Of a stretch of 64,000 bases of DNA, positions 16,505 to 24,915 are shown piece by piece. How positions within the stretch are numbered: position 1 is the stretch's first letter; each line of letters opens with the position of its first letter. The translations under genes and the position numbers were made by a program. The stretch lies in assembly GCA_034432595.1 (NCBI GenBank), contig DAOUBT010000004.1, positions 26,684 to 90,683 on the forward strand, in the 5' to 3' direction. The DNA is from DAOTZR01 sp034432595 (GTDB lineage: Bacteria; Chloroflexota; Anaerolineae; B4-G1; SLSP01). Below the pieces are notes generated by a model. The model did not search any database. It was given only the letters and a program-made list of their open reading frames with translations, and was not told where the DNA came from.

Positions 16505-18034
16505 CTACTCCACCAGACTTTCCACTTCGTAAACCGGTTCCGGATGCTGCTGCCCCTTAATCCAGACCGGTGGCAATTCACGAACACGCACTTTTTCCCG
16601 CACCAAATCGTAAGTGCGCTGACAGATAAGCACTTTCCACGCCGCAGCCAACTCTTGCAGCGCGTGGGCCTTGTTAACCGTGACCCCGATCGCCGTAAAG
16701 TTAACCAGGTTAGACGTGCCGAGGTTGCCCACCACCGCTTCACCCGTGCTGATGCCGATCCCCATCGGCAGGCGGTACTGGATAGGCAACTCGGTATGCA
16801 AGGACGCAATGCGCTGCAAAATAGTCATAGCAGCGCGCACCGCACGCAGCGCATAATCCGCTTGCGGCAGGGGCGCATTGAAGAAAGCCATCATCCCATC
16901 CCCCAAAAACTTATCGAGCGTGCCTTCTTGCTCCAAAATCACCGATGCCGCGCATCCCAAATGCTGATTGAGCACCCCCATCAAGACTTCGGGCGTGGTC
17001 TGCGAGCTGAAAGCCGTGAAGCCGCGAATATCGGCGAAGAGCACGCTGATGCTCTGGCGCTGTCCGCCGGGTTGCACGTCCTGCGGGTGGCGCAGGATGC
17101 GCTCCACCACCTGCGGGGCCACGTAATGTTCAAACAGGGCGCGCAACTCGCGCTTTTCCCGTTCCCGGCGCTCCTCCACTTCGTTGAGCAGCCGCACATT
17201 CTCGATAGCAATGGCCGCGTAGTCGCCCAACATCTTCAGAAGCAAACGATCGTGCGTGGAAAAGGGCTGACGGTTGGCTTTGTTGCTCAGGGTCAGGGCG
17301 CCGAGCACCTGTCCGCGCGATTGCAGGGGAACGCTGACCATCAAGTCAGTATCGTGCAGCATCAGAGCACGGCTTTCCAGGGAGCGATACTCATTGTTGG
17401 CATAGAGGCGGTGAGTCGCCACGTGAGGCTCGCCCGTCTGCGGATCGAGGAGCACAAGCAACCCTTCCAACGCGCCGGTAATGTAAAGCGCGGCATCCAC
17501 AATGCGCTCCATAAGCTTCTCGCGCTCGTACAACATCGTCACAGACTTGCTCACGTGATACAGAGTATCCAGTTCCTTCAAGCGCTGTGCCAGGTCTTGA
17601 TTGGTGACCTTGAGCTGTTGCATCAACTGATCGCGTTCACGCTCCAGACGTGCCTGATACAACACGCGCTCCATGGCGCTAAACAACTCATCCGCGGTGA
17701 AAGGCTTGGGCACGTAATCGCGCACCCCAAGCCGAAATACCTCCACCGCCACGGATTCAGAGCCATACGAGGTGATGAGGATAACAGGAGCAAAAAATTC
17801 ATGCTCTTTGAGCTTGCGCAGGACTTCGATGCCGTTCAGGCGCGGCATTTCGTAATCCAGGAGAATCAAATCAGGTTGCAGTTCCAGAGCCTTCTCAACA
17901 CCATCCTGACCATCCACCGCCACACTGACGCGATACCCCTGCGGTTCGAGAAGCGAATCCTTGATGAACTCGCGAATGTTGGGATTGTCATCCACAACCA
18001 GCACATGGACCGGCCCTGCAAGATTGTTAGCCAT
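16505..18034 (-). CDS. Receiver-GAF-cyclase-homology protein with degenerate cyclase site
   Basis: A 509-residue response regulator. The receiver (HVLVVDDNPNIREF) has acidic pair Asp15/Asp16, phospho-acceptor Asp60 (LILLDYEMP) and Lys in PKPF. A coiled coil, a GAF domain (~150-290) and a class III cyclase domain (~325-500) follow. The cyclase keeps both metal Asp sites (FADIRGF, FLGDGM) and the Lys in TLDKF. It has IGVTVNKAHALQ where active enzymes read IGDxVNxAxR, so the adenine-contact Asp is Val and the transition-state Arg is Ala. It is probably a weak or inactive cyclase acting as a phosphorylation-switched binding partner. A good promoter precedes it. Confidence 0.9.
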   Translation of the reverse strand: MANNLAGPVHVLVVDDNPNIREFIKDSLLEPQGYRVSVAVDGQDGVEKALELQPDLILLDYEMPRLNGIEVLRKLKEHEFFAPVILITSYGSESVAVEVFRLGVRDYVPKPFTADELFSAMERVLYQARLERERDQLMQQLKVTNQDLAQRLKELDTLYHVSKSVTMLYEREKLMERIVDAALYITGALEGLLVLLDPQTGEPHVATHRLYANNEYRSLESRALMLHDTDLMVSVPLQSRGQVLGALTLSNKANRQPFSTHDRLLLKMLGDYAAIAIENVRLLNEVEERREREKRELRALFEHYVAPQVVERILRHPQDVQPGGQRQSISVLFADIRGFTAFSSQTTPEVLMGVLNQHLGCAASVILEQEGTLDKFLGDGMMAFFNAPLPQADYALRAVRAAMTILQRIASLHTELPIQYRLPMGIGISTGEAVVGNLGTSNLVNFTAIGVTVNKAHALQELAAAWKVLICQRTYDLVREKVRVRELPPVWIKGQQHPEPVYEVESLVE

Positions 18035-18066
18035 AAGACCCCAATAACTCCCAGAATGATGGGATT

Positions 18067-18094
18067 ATTATACCGATTTTAAGCGAAGAGACAA
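18067..18094 (-). promoter_or_regulatory. Promoter of the receiver-cyclase gene
   Basis: On the minus strand, TTGTCT (18094-18089) and a perfect TATAAT (18072-18067) are 16 bp apart, about 30 bp before the start codon at 18034. Confidence 0.6.
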
Positions 18095-18126
18095 AACTAT
18101 CAAAAGAGACAAGGTCGAACGGGTAT

Positions 18127-18295
18127 CCCAGGCTCTGCCTGGGGAGCTGGCCAGCCAAACACAAGTTGCGTCCCCCCAGGCTTTGCCTGGGGACTCGCCA
18201 GCCAGAGGCTGGCAGTACGCCGTGTACCCCCAGGCTCTGCCTGGGGACAGCCAAAGGCTGGCGGTACGCCGTGTACCCCCAGGCTCTGCCTGGGG
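18127..18295. repeat. Palindromic repeat array R1 (4 units)
   Basis: Four copies of a palindrome of the form CCCCAGGCTYTGCCTGGGG lie at 18127, 18174, 18227 and 18276. Between them are copies of a second palindrome (GCCAGCCAGAGGCTGGC) plus a linker GTACGCCGTGTA. The period is about 50 bp. The same two palindromes occur in array R2 (22395-22950) in the opposite orientation. Together with flanking bases and the terminator at 18332, this accounts for most of the 345-bp gap 18035-18379. Confidence 0.85.
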
Positions 18296-18331
18296 ACGGC
18301 GCCACAAAAAAGATACCTACCCCCAACAACA

Positions 18332-18357
18332 AAAGGCGCGGCTCACGCCGCGCCTTT
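18332..18357 (-). terminator. Terminator after the YbjN-like gene
   Basis: An 11-bp perfect stem (AAAGGCGCGGC / GCCGCGCCTTT) with a TCAC loop lies 23 bp after the stop of the minus-strand gene ending at 18380. Confidence 0.65.
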
Positions 18358-18379
18358 GCGCACGTTTCCCTACTTCGCG

Positions 18380-18832
18380 TCAGCCCTCAATCTCGTGGAT
18401 AACGTCTTCAGGCGATGCGTCGGTGTAGATTACCTTCATCAACCCCGGCAGGTAGCGGTCCATGGTGCGCACGTTGATGTAGATGAGATTCCGCAACATG
18501 GTGAAAGTAGCTTCGCCACCTTCAACGTCCAGCGCCGTCTTGTAGCGCACCTCGCCATCCGAGTAGTCAAACTCGAAGTTGCCGATAATCATGCCGTAGT
18601 TGGCGCGCGTGATAAACTCGACCACGGCTCCGCGCTTCTCGACCGGTGCCTTAATTGGCGCAAGCGAGTAGAAGACAAATTGCTCCATATCCTCACGCGC
18701 CTGTGCAAAGCAGGTCCACTCCCCGTTTTTGCCCGCAAAACCGGTGCGAATGACCGGACGCCCCTCAATCTCCTGATAGGGCCAGTCATCCTGCTTGAAG
18801 AAGCTGATAAACCCATCGTAAATCCGTCCCAT
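18380..18832 (-). CDS. YbjN-like protein
   Basis: A 150-residue soluble protein with an ATG start. It fits the YbjN / type III chaperone-like alpha-beta fold: an N-terminal strand pair (PYQEIEGRPVIRTGFAGKN), a helix-rich middle, a central sheet (GAVVEFITRANYGMIIGNFE) and a C-terminal helix ending in PEDVIHEIEG. YbjN-type proteins are small adaptors with effects on signalling and motility in other bacteria and no known enzyme activity. It is 35 bp downstream of the 1161-residue kinase, so it may be that kinase's partner. Both genes lie between repeat arrays R1 and R2. Confidence 0.7.
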   Translation of the reverse strand: MGRIYDGFISFFKQDDWPYQEIEGRPVIRTGFAGKNGEWTCFAQAREDMEQFVFYSLAPIKAPVEKRGAVVEFITRANYGMIIGNFEFDYSDGEVRYKTALDVEGGEATFTMLRNLIYINVRTMDRYLPGLMKVIYTDASPEDVIHEIEG

Positions 18833-18867
18833 GGTGATTCCATCCTTTCTACGACTACAAAGTGAAA

Positions 18868-21800
18868 TTACGGCAGAGGAAGTGTGAACAAGAAACGACT
18901 GCCCTGCCCCAGTCGGCTCTCAACCCAAATCGTCCCGTGATGATGCTGCATAATCTCGCGGCAAATGGCGAGGCCCAAACCACTGCCACCGCGCTGCCCC
19001 CCACCCTGCTGAAAACGTTGAAACAAACGCGCCATTTCACCCTCACGGATACCGGGACCGCTATCCGTAACACTGACCAGCACCACGGGATAGGGCGCGG
19101 GCAGACCAGTCTCGGCGCCAGGTTGACGGACCCCATACGGCGCCACCTCTGTTCCCGGTGGGAGCACCTCCGCTGCGATGACGATATCCCCATGATCGGT
19201 GAACTTGAGCGCATTGCCCAACAGATTTGTAAGTACCTGTATCATGCGATCCGCATCCCCCACCAACACCGGTAAGTCGGGCGCGATTTGCGTTCGCACC
19301 GGCACGCGCTTTTCTAAAATTAACGAGCGCAGCGCCGCTAATGTGGACGTAATCACATCCTGCAGCGTGAAGGGATCGGATTTCCACTCCAGCCGCCCGG
19401 CTTCCATCTTGGCCAGATCGAGCACGTCATTCACCAGACGGGTGAGGCGCGCGCCCTCCTGCGCTATGATGGACAGGTTGTCCGTGATACGCGCCGCGGC
19501 TTTCTGGACTTCTGCATCATCCGCGGGTAGTTTGGGCAAGATGTGGCGCGTGAACTGCCGCCCGATAAGCTGACTGAAGCCCAGGATGGAGGTCATGGGA
19601 GTGCGCAGCTCGTGCGACACGGTGGACACAAAATCGTCCTTCATGCGCGCCATCTCCACATCCGCCGTGATGTCGTGCATCACGGTCACGACGCTTCCGC
19701 TCCAGGCATCCTGCCCGCCGAAAGCCACCGAAGTGCTGCGGTAGATGCGTGGCGAATGGGTGTATTCCACACTCGCGCTGGTATCCGGCGTTTGTTGTGC
19801 CAGCGTCAACGCCTCCAGCAAAGGCGGATAGGGTAACACCTCCTGTAAAGGCAACCCAATCAGGCGCGCTGCTTCATGTCCTACCATAGCACAAAAAGCG
19901 GGATTGACAAGTTCGATGCGCCCCGCCGCATCGGTTACCACCAGGCCATCCGTGATATGGCGCAGAATGGCATCCAGCCGCGCGTGTTGTGCGCTCACAG
20001 TCTGATAGGCACGCTCCAGCTCCTGCGTGCGCGCCTGCACCTGTGCCTCCAGGGAGCGACTGTAGCGCTCCAGCTCTTGCGCCTGCTCCCTCACCCGATC
20101 CAACAATTGCAAGCGGCGTACCACCGCGCCTAACTGATGCCCCACCGTCTCGGCCAGCGCGATTTCCTCATCGCTCCAGAAGCGCGGCTGCGCATCGCCT
20201 ACCAGCATCCCGCCAATGGTTTCCCCTTGATTTTTGATGGGGATGGTGAGGGAAGAGCGGAATCCCAAACGCATCAAGAATGGACCGGTCCGGGTACGCA
20301 GTCCGTCCAGCGGCGTTGTCGTCCAATCTTGTACCGCCATCGGCACGCGCAGATCCAGTTGGGAAGCATACTCACGCGCCTCGTCAAAAACGCGCACAAA
20401 ATCGGGCAGGCCACGCACGGCATACTGAGCGCCAATCCAGATGCCCCCCAGGGTGGTTTGCAGCGTTCCCATCACCAGATCCAGCACCTGCTCCAACAAC
20501 CCGGCCAGGTCGTTTGCTACCGTCGCCGCCGCGATGATGGCATTCTGGGTCTCCAGGTAAGCGGCGCGACGCTGCGTCTGCTGCAGCAGGCGTGCATTCT
20601 CGATGGCAATCGCGGCCTGAGCTGCCAGCATCTCCAGCAACACAATGTCATCCGCGCTGTAGGCGTTGGGCTGATAGCACTGGGCCGAAAGCACGCCGAA
20701 AATGCGTTGTTCCAGGCGCATGGGGACGAAGAGCAGCGAACGCACCGGCGTCGCGCCTACCTGAATCGCCTGTGCGCCGATAGCGTCCAGGCTCTGCTCC
20801 CCTATCAGCAAGGCCTGACCGGTGGTAACGACGTGCCAGCTCAGGCCCTGCCCGCGTGGTGCCCGCACGCCGGTGTACACCTGACCACGGTCCACGGCAT
20901 AAACAACCTCTATGGCCTCGCCATCCTCCGTCACCACGCCCAGCAAGAAAGCATCGCAGGGCATCAACTGCTGTGCGGCGCGATGGATGGCCGCATACAG
21001 CGAGGGCAAATCGCGCACGGCGCTGATAACTTCCTGTCCCACCGCGTGGAGCACCGCGCGCCGCTGTCCGGCTTCCAGCGCGGTCTGATACAGCCGCGCG
21101 TTCTCCAACGCAACGGCCATCTGCGGTGCCAACAGATGGAGGCGTTCAGTATAAGCCTCCTCATACAGGCCCGGCGCCCAACGCACATCCAGCACGCCCA
21201 CGACGCGCGCGCCCAGCAGCAGGGGTAACACACAGCGCACGGCGGCGCGGTCCTCCTCCGGCGTGTGCCAGGGACGGCCCTCGCGCAACGCAGCGCGCAC
21301 CACTTCGTCGTGGCCCTCATCAACCTGAAGATAAAGAAAAACCTCTTGTGCCTGCACCAGCCCACGCACGGCCTGCGTGATGGTCTGCAACAGCGGTTCC
21401 AGTTCGAGTTCCGCCGCCACCAGGAGATTGAAGCGCTGGATGGTTTCCAGTTCCTCGCGGCGATGCAATTCCTCGCGGTAGAGACGGTTGTTCTCCAGGG
21501 TCAGCGCCACCTGCTCGGCGAAGAGCGCCGCCACCTGCACGTGATCAGGCGTGAGGGTGCGCGGGGTAAGCTGCTCCAAACAGAGGACGCCCCATACTTC
21601 ATCGCGCACCAGCAGGGGAACACCCATCCACGCCACCGGTTGTTCGGCGGAAGCCAGAGGGCACATGGAAGGCACGCGTTCCAGAAGCACAGGGCGACGC
21701 GCTTCCAGGACCTGCGCCAGATGTTGCTGTGGCAATTCGGCATCGGCGCAGGGCGCGTTAGCTCCTTCCGCGTTGCGCCAGCTCAAGCAATGCCAGTTCC

Positions 21801-22353
21801 CGGCGCGACGCTCGAACAGGGCCGCCCAGCTATAAGGGACAAGGCGCTGCAAGTGTTCCAGCAGACGCGGCCACAGCGCAGCTTCATCGCGAACCACAGC
21901 GATATCGGCGCTCACGGAACACAGAATATCCGCCAGACGCCGCTGCCATTGTTCAGCCTGCAGCTCCTGTAACTGTGCCATAAGCGGCGCGAGCAGCGCG
22001 CACAGAACGCGCGCATCGTCGGCCACGTCCGCGGAGAGGGTGTGTGCAACGTCCGGGTCCAGCGCCAGCCAGGCCAGGATGCGCCCGTCGCTGGTTATGG
22101 GCAGGGTCAGCGGTGTACCGGCGGGGGTTAGATCGGGGTTGATGTGGTACACGACATGAGCAGGGCGTTCCGTATGCCAGGCGTGCAAGACCAGCGTTAC
22201 TCTGGCGACGGGGCGCCAGGTACACAGATGTTGGGCCACCGCTTCCCCCAGGGTCAAAAGCGAGGTGGACATCAGGGCCGCGCGGAAGGCCGCCCAAACG
22301 CGCGGGCTGGGCGGATCAGCGGTTAGAGCGGCGGTTTCTGAGATGATGTCCAT
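18868..22353 (-). CDS. Large multi-GAF/PAS histidine kinase (1161 residues)
   Basis: A soluble kinase with no membrane helices. A GAF-like region lies at ~25-135, then recognisable GAF domains at about 145-295, 300-430, 435-595 and 605-760. A coiled coil (~775-815), a PAS domain (~820-900), HisKA with SHELRTPM (His914), and HATPase with LLGNALKF, DSGPGIR and GSGLGLAICREI follow. Serial GAFs usually bind cyclic nucleotides, haem or tetrapyrroles; the Cys needed for bilin attachment is not obvious. No receiver domain is fused. The ribosome site upstream of the ATG is weak. It lies upstream of the YbjN-like gene. Confidence 0.92.
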   Translation of the reverse strand: MDIISETAALTADPPSPRVWAAFRAALMSTSLLTLGEAVAQHLCTWRPVARVTLVLHAWHTERPAHVVYHINPDLTPAGTPLTLPITSDGRILAWLALDPDVAHTLSADVADDARVLCALLAPLMAQLQELQAEQWQRRLADILCSVSADIAVVRDEAALWPRLLEHLQRLVPYSWAALFERRAGNWHCLSWRNAEGANAPCADAELPQQHLAQVLEARRPVLLERVPSMCPLASAEQPVAWMGVPLLVRDEVWGVLCLEQLTPRTLTPDHVQVAALFAEQVALTLENNRLYREELHRREELETIQRFNLLVAAELELEPLLQTITQAVRGLVQAQEVFLYLQVDEGHDEVVRAALREGRPWHTPEEDRAAVRCVLPLLLGARVVGVLDVRWAPGLYEEAYTERLHLLAPQMAVALENARLYQTALEAGQRRAVLHAVGQEVISAVRDLPSLYAAIHRAAQQLMPCDAFLLGVVTEDGEAIEVVYAVDRGQVYTGVRAPRGQGLSWHVVTTGQALLIGEQSLDAIGAQAIQVGATPVRSLLFVPMRLEQRIFGVLSAQCYQPNAYSADDIVLLEMLAAQAAIAIENARLLQQTQRRAAYLETQNAIIAAATVANDLAGLLEQVLDLVMGTLQTTLGGIWIGAQYAVRGLPDFVRVFDEAREYASQLDLRVPMAVQDWTTTPLDGLRTRTGPFLMRLGFRSSLTIPIKNQGETIGGMLVGDAQPRFWSDEEIALAETVGHQLGAVVRRLQLLDRVREQAQELERYSRSLEAQVQARTQELERAYQTVSAQHARLDAILRHITDGLVVTDAAGRIELVNPAFCAMVGHEAARLIGLPLQEVLPYPPLLEALTLAQQTPDTSASVEYTHSPRIYRSTSVAFGGQDAWSGSVVTVMHDITADVEMARMKDDFVSTVSHELRTPMTSILGFSQLIGRQFTRHILPKLPADDAEVQKAAARITDNLSIIAQEGARLTRLVNDVLDLAKMEAGRLEWKSDPFTLQDVITSTLAALRSLILEKRVPVRTQIAPDLPVLVGDADRMIQVLTNLLGNALKFTDHGDIVIAAEVLPPGTEVAPYGVRQPGAETGLPAPYPVVLVSVTDSGPGIREGEMARLFQRFQQGGGQRGGSGLGLAICREIMQHHHGTIWVESRLGQGSRFLFTLPLP

Positions 22354-22394
22354 AGGTTGGTTCCAGTGAACTTTCTACCGTAAAACTTTTGTAG

Positions 22395-22950
22395 CGCCAG
22401 CCTCCGGCTGGCGAGTTGCCCAGACGGAGCCTGGGGGTACCGGCGTACCGCCAGCCTCCGGCTGGCGAACGTCCCAGGCGAAGCCTGGGGATACAAGGGC
22501 AAATTCCCCGGGCGGAGCCTGGGGGTGACGGTGTACCGCCAGCCTCTGGCTGGCGAACGTCCCAGGTGGAGCCGGGGGGTACAAGGGCAAATTCCCCAGG
22601 CAAAGCCTGGGGGTGACGGTGTACCGCCAGCCTCTGGCTGGCGAATGTCCCCGGCAGAGCCTGGGGGTACAAGGGCAAATTCCCCAGGCAAAGCCTGGGG
22701 ATACACAAGCAGAGCCTGGGGGTACAAGGGCAAATTCCCCAGGCAAAGCCTGGGGGTGACGGTGTACCGCCAGCCTCCGGTTGGCGAGTTGCCCAGGCGG
22801 AGCCTGGGGGTACAAGGGCAAATTCCCCAGGCAAAGCCTGGGGATACGCAGGCGAAGCCTGGGGGTACAAGGGCAAATTCCCCAGGCAAAGCCTGGGGAT
22901 ACGCAGACGGAGCCTGGGGGTACGCAGGCAAAGCCTGGGGATACACAGGA
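22395..22950. repeat. Palindromic repeat array R2 (about 15 + 5 units)
   Basis: This 600-bp gap is almost wholly repeats. About 15 copies of the CCCCAGGCAAAGCCTGGGG type (variants with GGCGGAG, GGCGAAG, GACGGAG) alternate with five copies of GCCAGCCTCCGGCTGGC-type palindromes. Fixed linkers are GGTACAAGGGCAAATT and GGTGACGGTGTACC. The orientation is reversed relative to R1. Because the units lack stop codons, several frames stay open on both strands, giving Pro/Gly-rich translations (PQALPGEFALVPPG) without start sites, which I do not regard as genes. Each unit can form a stable hairpin. Confidence 0.88.
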
Positions 22951-22956
22951 CAAGGT

Positions 22957-24801
22957 TCATTTCAGGCCCAGCACCTCGTACACGATATCCGGCTCGCTGT
23001 GGCCTTTCACCAGAATCGGACCGCGCACAGCAACATCAACCCAGGGCTTGACGTTGTTGTAGGCCTGCTCATTGAGGAAGATTTGCCCGGGCCCGGCGTG
23101 GGATTGGAAGCGATAGGCCAGGTTTACGCTATCGCCAATCGCGGTGTAGTTGCGGATTTCGCTGGAGCCGATGTTGCCCACAACGCTGGCACCGGCTGTA
23201 ATGCCGATGCCAAAGCTTAGACGATAGGCCGGGTCGAGTTGTTCGTGCAGGCGACGAATGGATTCGCGGATGGCCAAAGCCGCGCGTACAGCACGCAGCG
23301 TGTGATCGTGCTGATCCAACGGCGCATTGAAGATGGCCATCACCGCATCTCCCATGAACTTATCCAACGTGCCTTCCTCATTCAACACCGCGTCCGCCGC
23401 TAAGGTGAGGTAACGGTTGAGGATTTCCACCAGGCGTTCCGGGTCCGTGCGTTCGCTGAAGGCCGTAAAGCCGCGAATATCGGCAAAAAGCACGGTAATT
23501 TCGCGCCGTACACCGCCCAAACGCACCTGATCCGGGTTGGAAAGGAGCTGTTCCACCACGCTCGGCACGACATACTGTTTGAAGGTCTTTTCAATCAGTT
23601 GGACACGCTTTTCCAGGCGGCGGGTTTCGGTGAGGTCGTCCAACACAATGGCGATACCTGTGCGCTGCGCGTGATTGTCTTTTAACTGACTCAGGTGGAG
23701 ACGCAAGTACACGGGTCCGCGTCCCGGCAATTCCGTGTTCAGTTCTTTCTGCACCACGCGGTCGCTCGATTTCACCTCATCCATCAGCGGCACCAGCAGC
23801 GGCCCCAGGCCGGGGAGCGCACTGCTGCAAGGCTGACCGAGTACCTCCGACTCGCTCACGTTGAGGATTTGCCCTGCCGCGCGGTTCAGGGTGGTAATCG
23901 CGTCGTCGTTATCCGTGGTCATCACGCCGCTGGCGATACTGGCAAAGATGTTATCCATGTAAGTCTTCATGGCGGCGATTTCGTCACGCTGTTGGCGCAA
24001 ATCGGCGAAGAGCCGTGCGTTTTCGACAGCGATGGCGGCCTGTGCCGCTAAGGTGGTGAGCAGCTTCTCATCGCCCGCGGTGAAAATGTCACGTCCGCCA
24101 CAGCGTCCCAACAGCACCACGCCGAGGATACGCGCGCGGGTTTTGAGCGGAGCGCAGAGCACAGAAGCGATTTGCGTCGGGTCAGGACGGTCGAATTGAT
24201 CGGCGGTGATGATGCGCGGCTTGCCATCCTCCAGAATCGCTTGAATCGAGCTGGCTATCAAACCTAAGGCTTCATCCACCAGCGCTTCGTCGCCGAAACT
24301 GGAGCGCAGGCTGGGATTACGCCGCTGCTCCAGCAACACCACCACGCCAAAATCCGCGCTGATGATGCGCGCCGCTTCATCCCGCACCAGGCCCGGAATC
24401 TGCTGCGGATCCAGGGAGGTGTTGATGGTCTCGCCGATGTTGTAGAGCAGATTAATTTCGCGATAGCGCTCCAGCGTTTCCTGCGCCAACGAGCGGTTTT
24501 CGAGCGCCGCCACCAGCAAGTTCATCAGACTTTGCTGCGCAAACTGAAGCACCGCAGGATGGGCAAGTGCAGCTTCATCCCCGCGTACCAGGATGTGGCC
24601 ATAAACGTACTCACCATATTGAAGCGGATAACGCTGCACGGAAGCCTGCGGGGCAATAGCGGTGTTCGCTTCCGCCAGGATTCGTCCATCGCAGTCCTCC
24701 AGCGCCACGTACGTATCGGGTAACGCGGCTGCAAGCGCCCCCAACCATTGTTGCGCGCTCCGCCGATTGATGAGTTTACGTAAAGTCAGAGTGGTTTCCA
24801 T
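22957..24801 (-). CDS. GAF-PAS adenylate/guanylate cyclase
   Basis: A 614-residue soluble protein; its ATG follows AGGAGG. It has an N-terminal ~120-residue sensor-like region, a GAF domain (~120-270), a PAS domain (~285-400, TTDNDDAITTLNRAAGQIL) and a class III cyclase domain (~430-600). The catalytic set is complete: FADIRGF and FMGDAVMA metal Asps, Lys in LDKF, Asp in YTAIGD, and Asn/Arg in SVNLAYR. The Lys/Asp pair predicts ATP as substrate and cAMP as product. Compare the receiver-cyclase at 16505-18034, which lacks two of these residues. The C-terminus ends in a KGHSEPDIVYEV motif often seen in these cyclases. Confidence 0.9.
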   Translation of the reverse strand: METTLTLRKLINRRSAQQWLGALAAALPDTYVALEDCDGRILAEANTAIAPQASVQRYPLQYGEYVYGHILVRGDEAALAHPAVLQFAQQSLMNLLVAALENRSLAQETLERYREINLLYNIGETINTSLDPQQIPGLVRDEAARIISADFGVVVLLEQRRNPSLRSSFGDEALVDEALGLIASSIQAILEDGKPRIITADQFDRPDPTQIASVLCAPLKTRARILGVVLLGRCGGRDIFTAGDEKLLTTLAAQAAIAVENARLFADLRQQRDEIAAMKTYMDNIFASIASGVMTTDNDDAITTLNRAAGQILNVSESEVLGQPCSSALPGLGPLLVPLMDEVKSSDRVVQKELNTELPGRGPVYLRLHLSQLKDNHAQRTGIAIVLDDLTETRRLEKRVQLIEKTFKQYVVPSVVEQLLSNPDQVRLGGVRREITVLFADIRGFTAFSERTDPERLVEILNRYLTLAADAVLNEEGTLDKFMGDAVMAIFNAPLDQHDHTLRAVRAALAIRESIRRLHEQLDPAYRLSFGIGITAGASVVGNIGSSEIRNYTAIGDSVNLAYRFQSHAGPGQIFLNEQAYNNVKPWVDVAVRGPILVKGHSEPDIVYEVLGLK

Positions 24802-24915
24802 CGCTCAACCTCCTGTTATGCGCTCGCTCCAAGCGCATCCCGTTTTTCAAAAAACAAGTAAAGATCGTTAAGGGCATAACCATCATCCAAAAGGCGTTCG
24901 CCGGATTTGCCACAG

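Noticed and set aside
16310..18082. 590-codon open frame on the + strand
   Set aside because: It is exactly antisense to the receiver-cyclase gene, whose domains and promoter are clear; the + strand translation has no recognisable domain.
22395..22950. CRISPR-like appearance of array R2
   Set aside because: Spacers are themselves repeated linkers of variable length, the unit is a full palindrome of two types, and there are no cas genes.
22316..23220. Several long Pro/Gly-rich open frames on both strands across repeat array R2
   Set aside because: They are open only because the palindromic units lack stops; starts lack ribosome sites and three frames are open at once.
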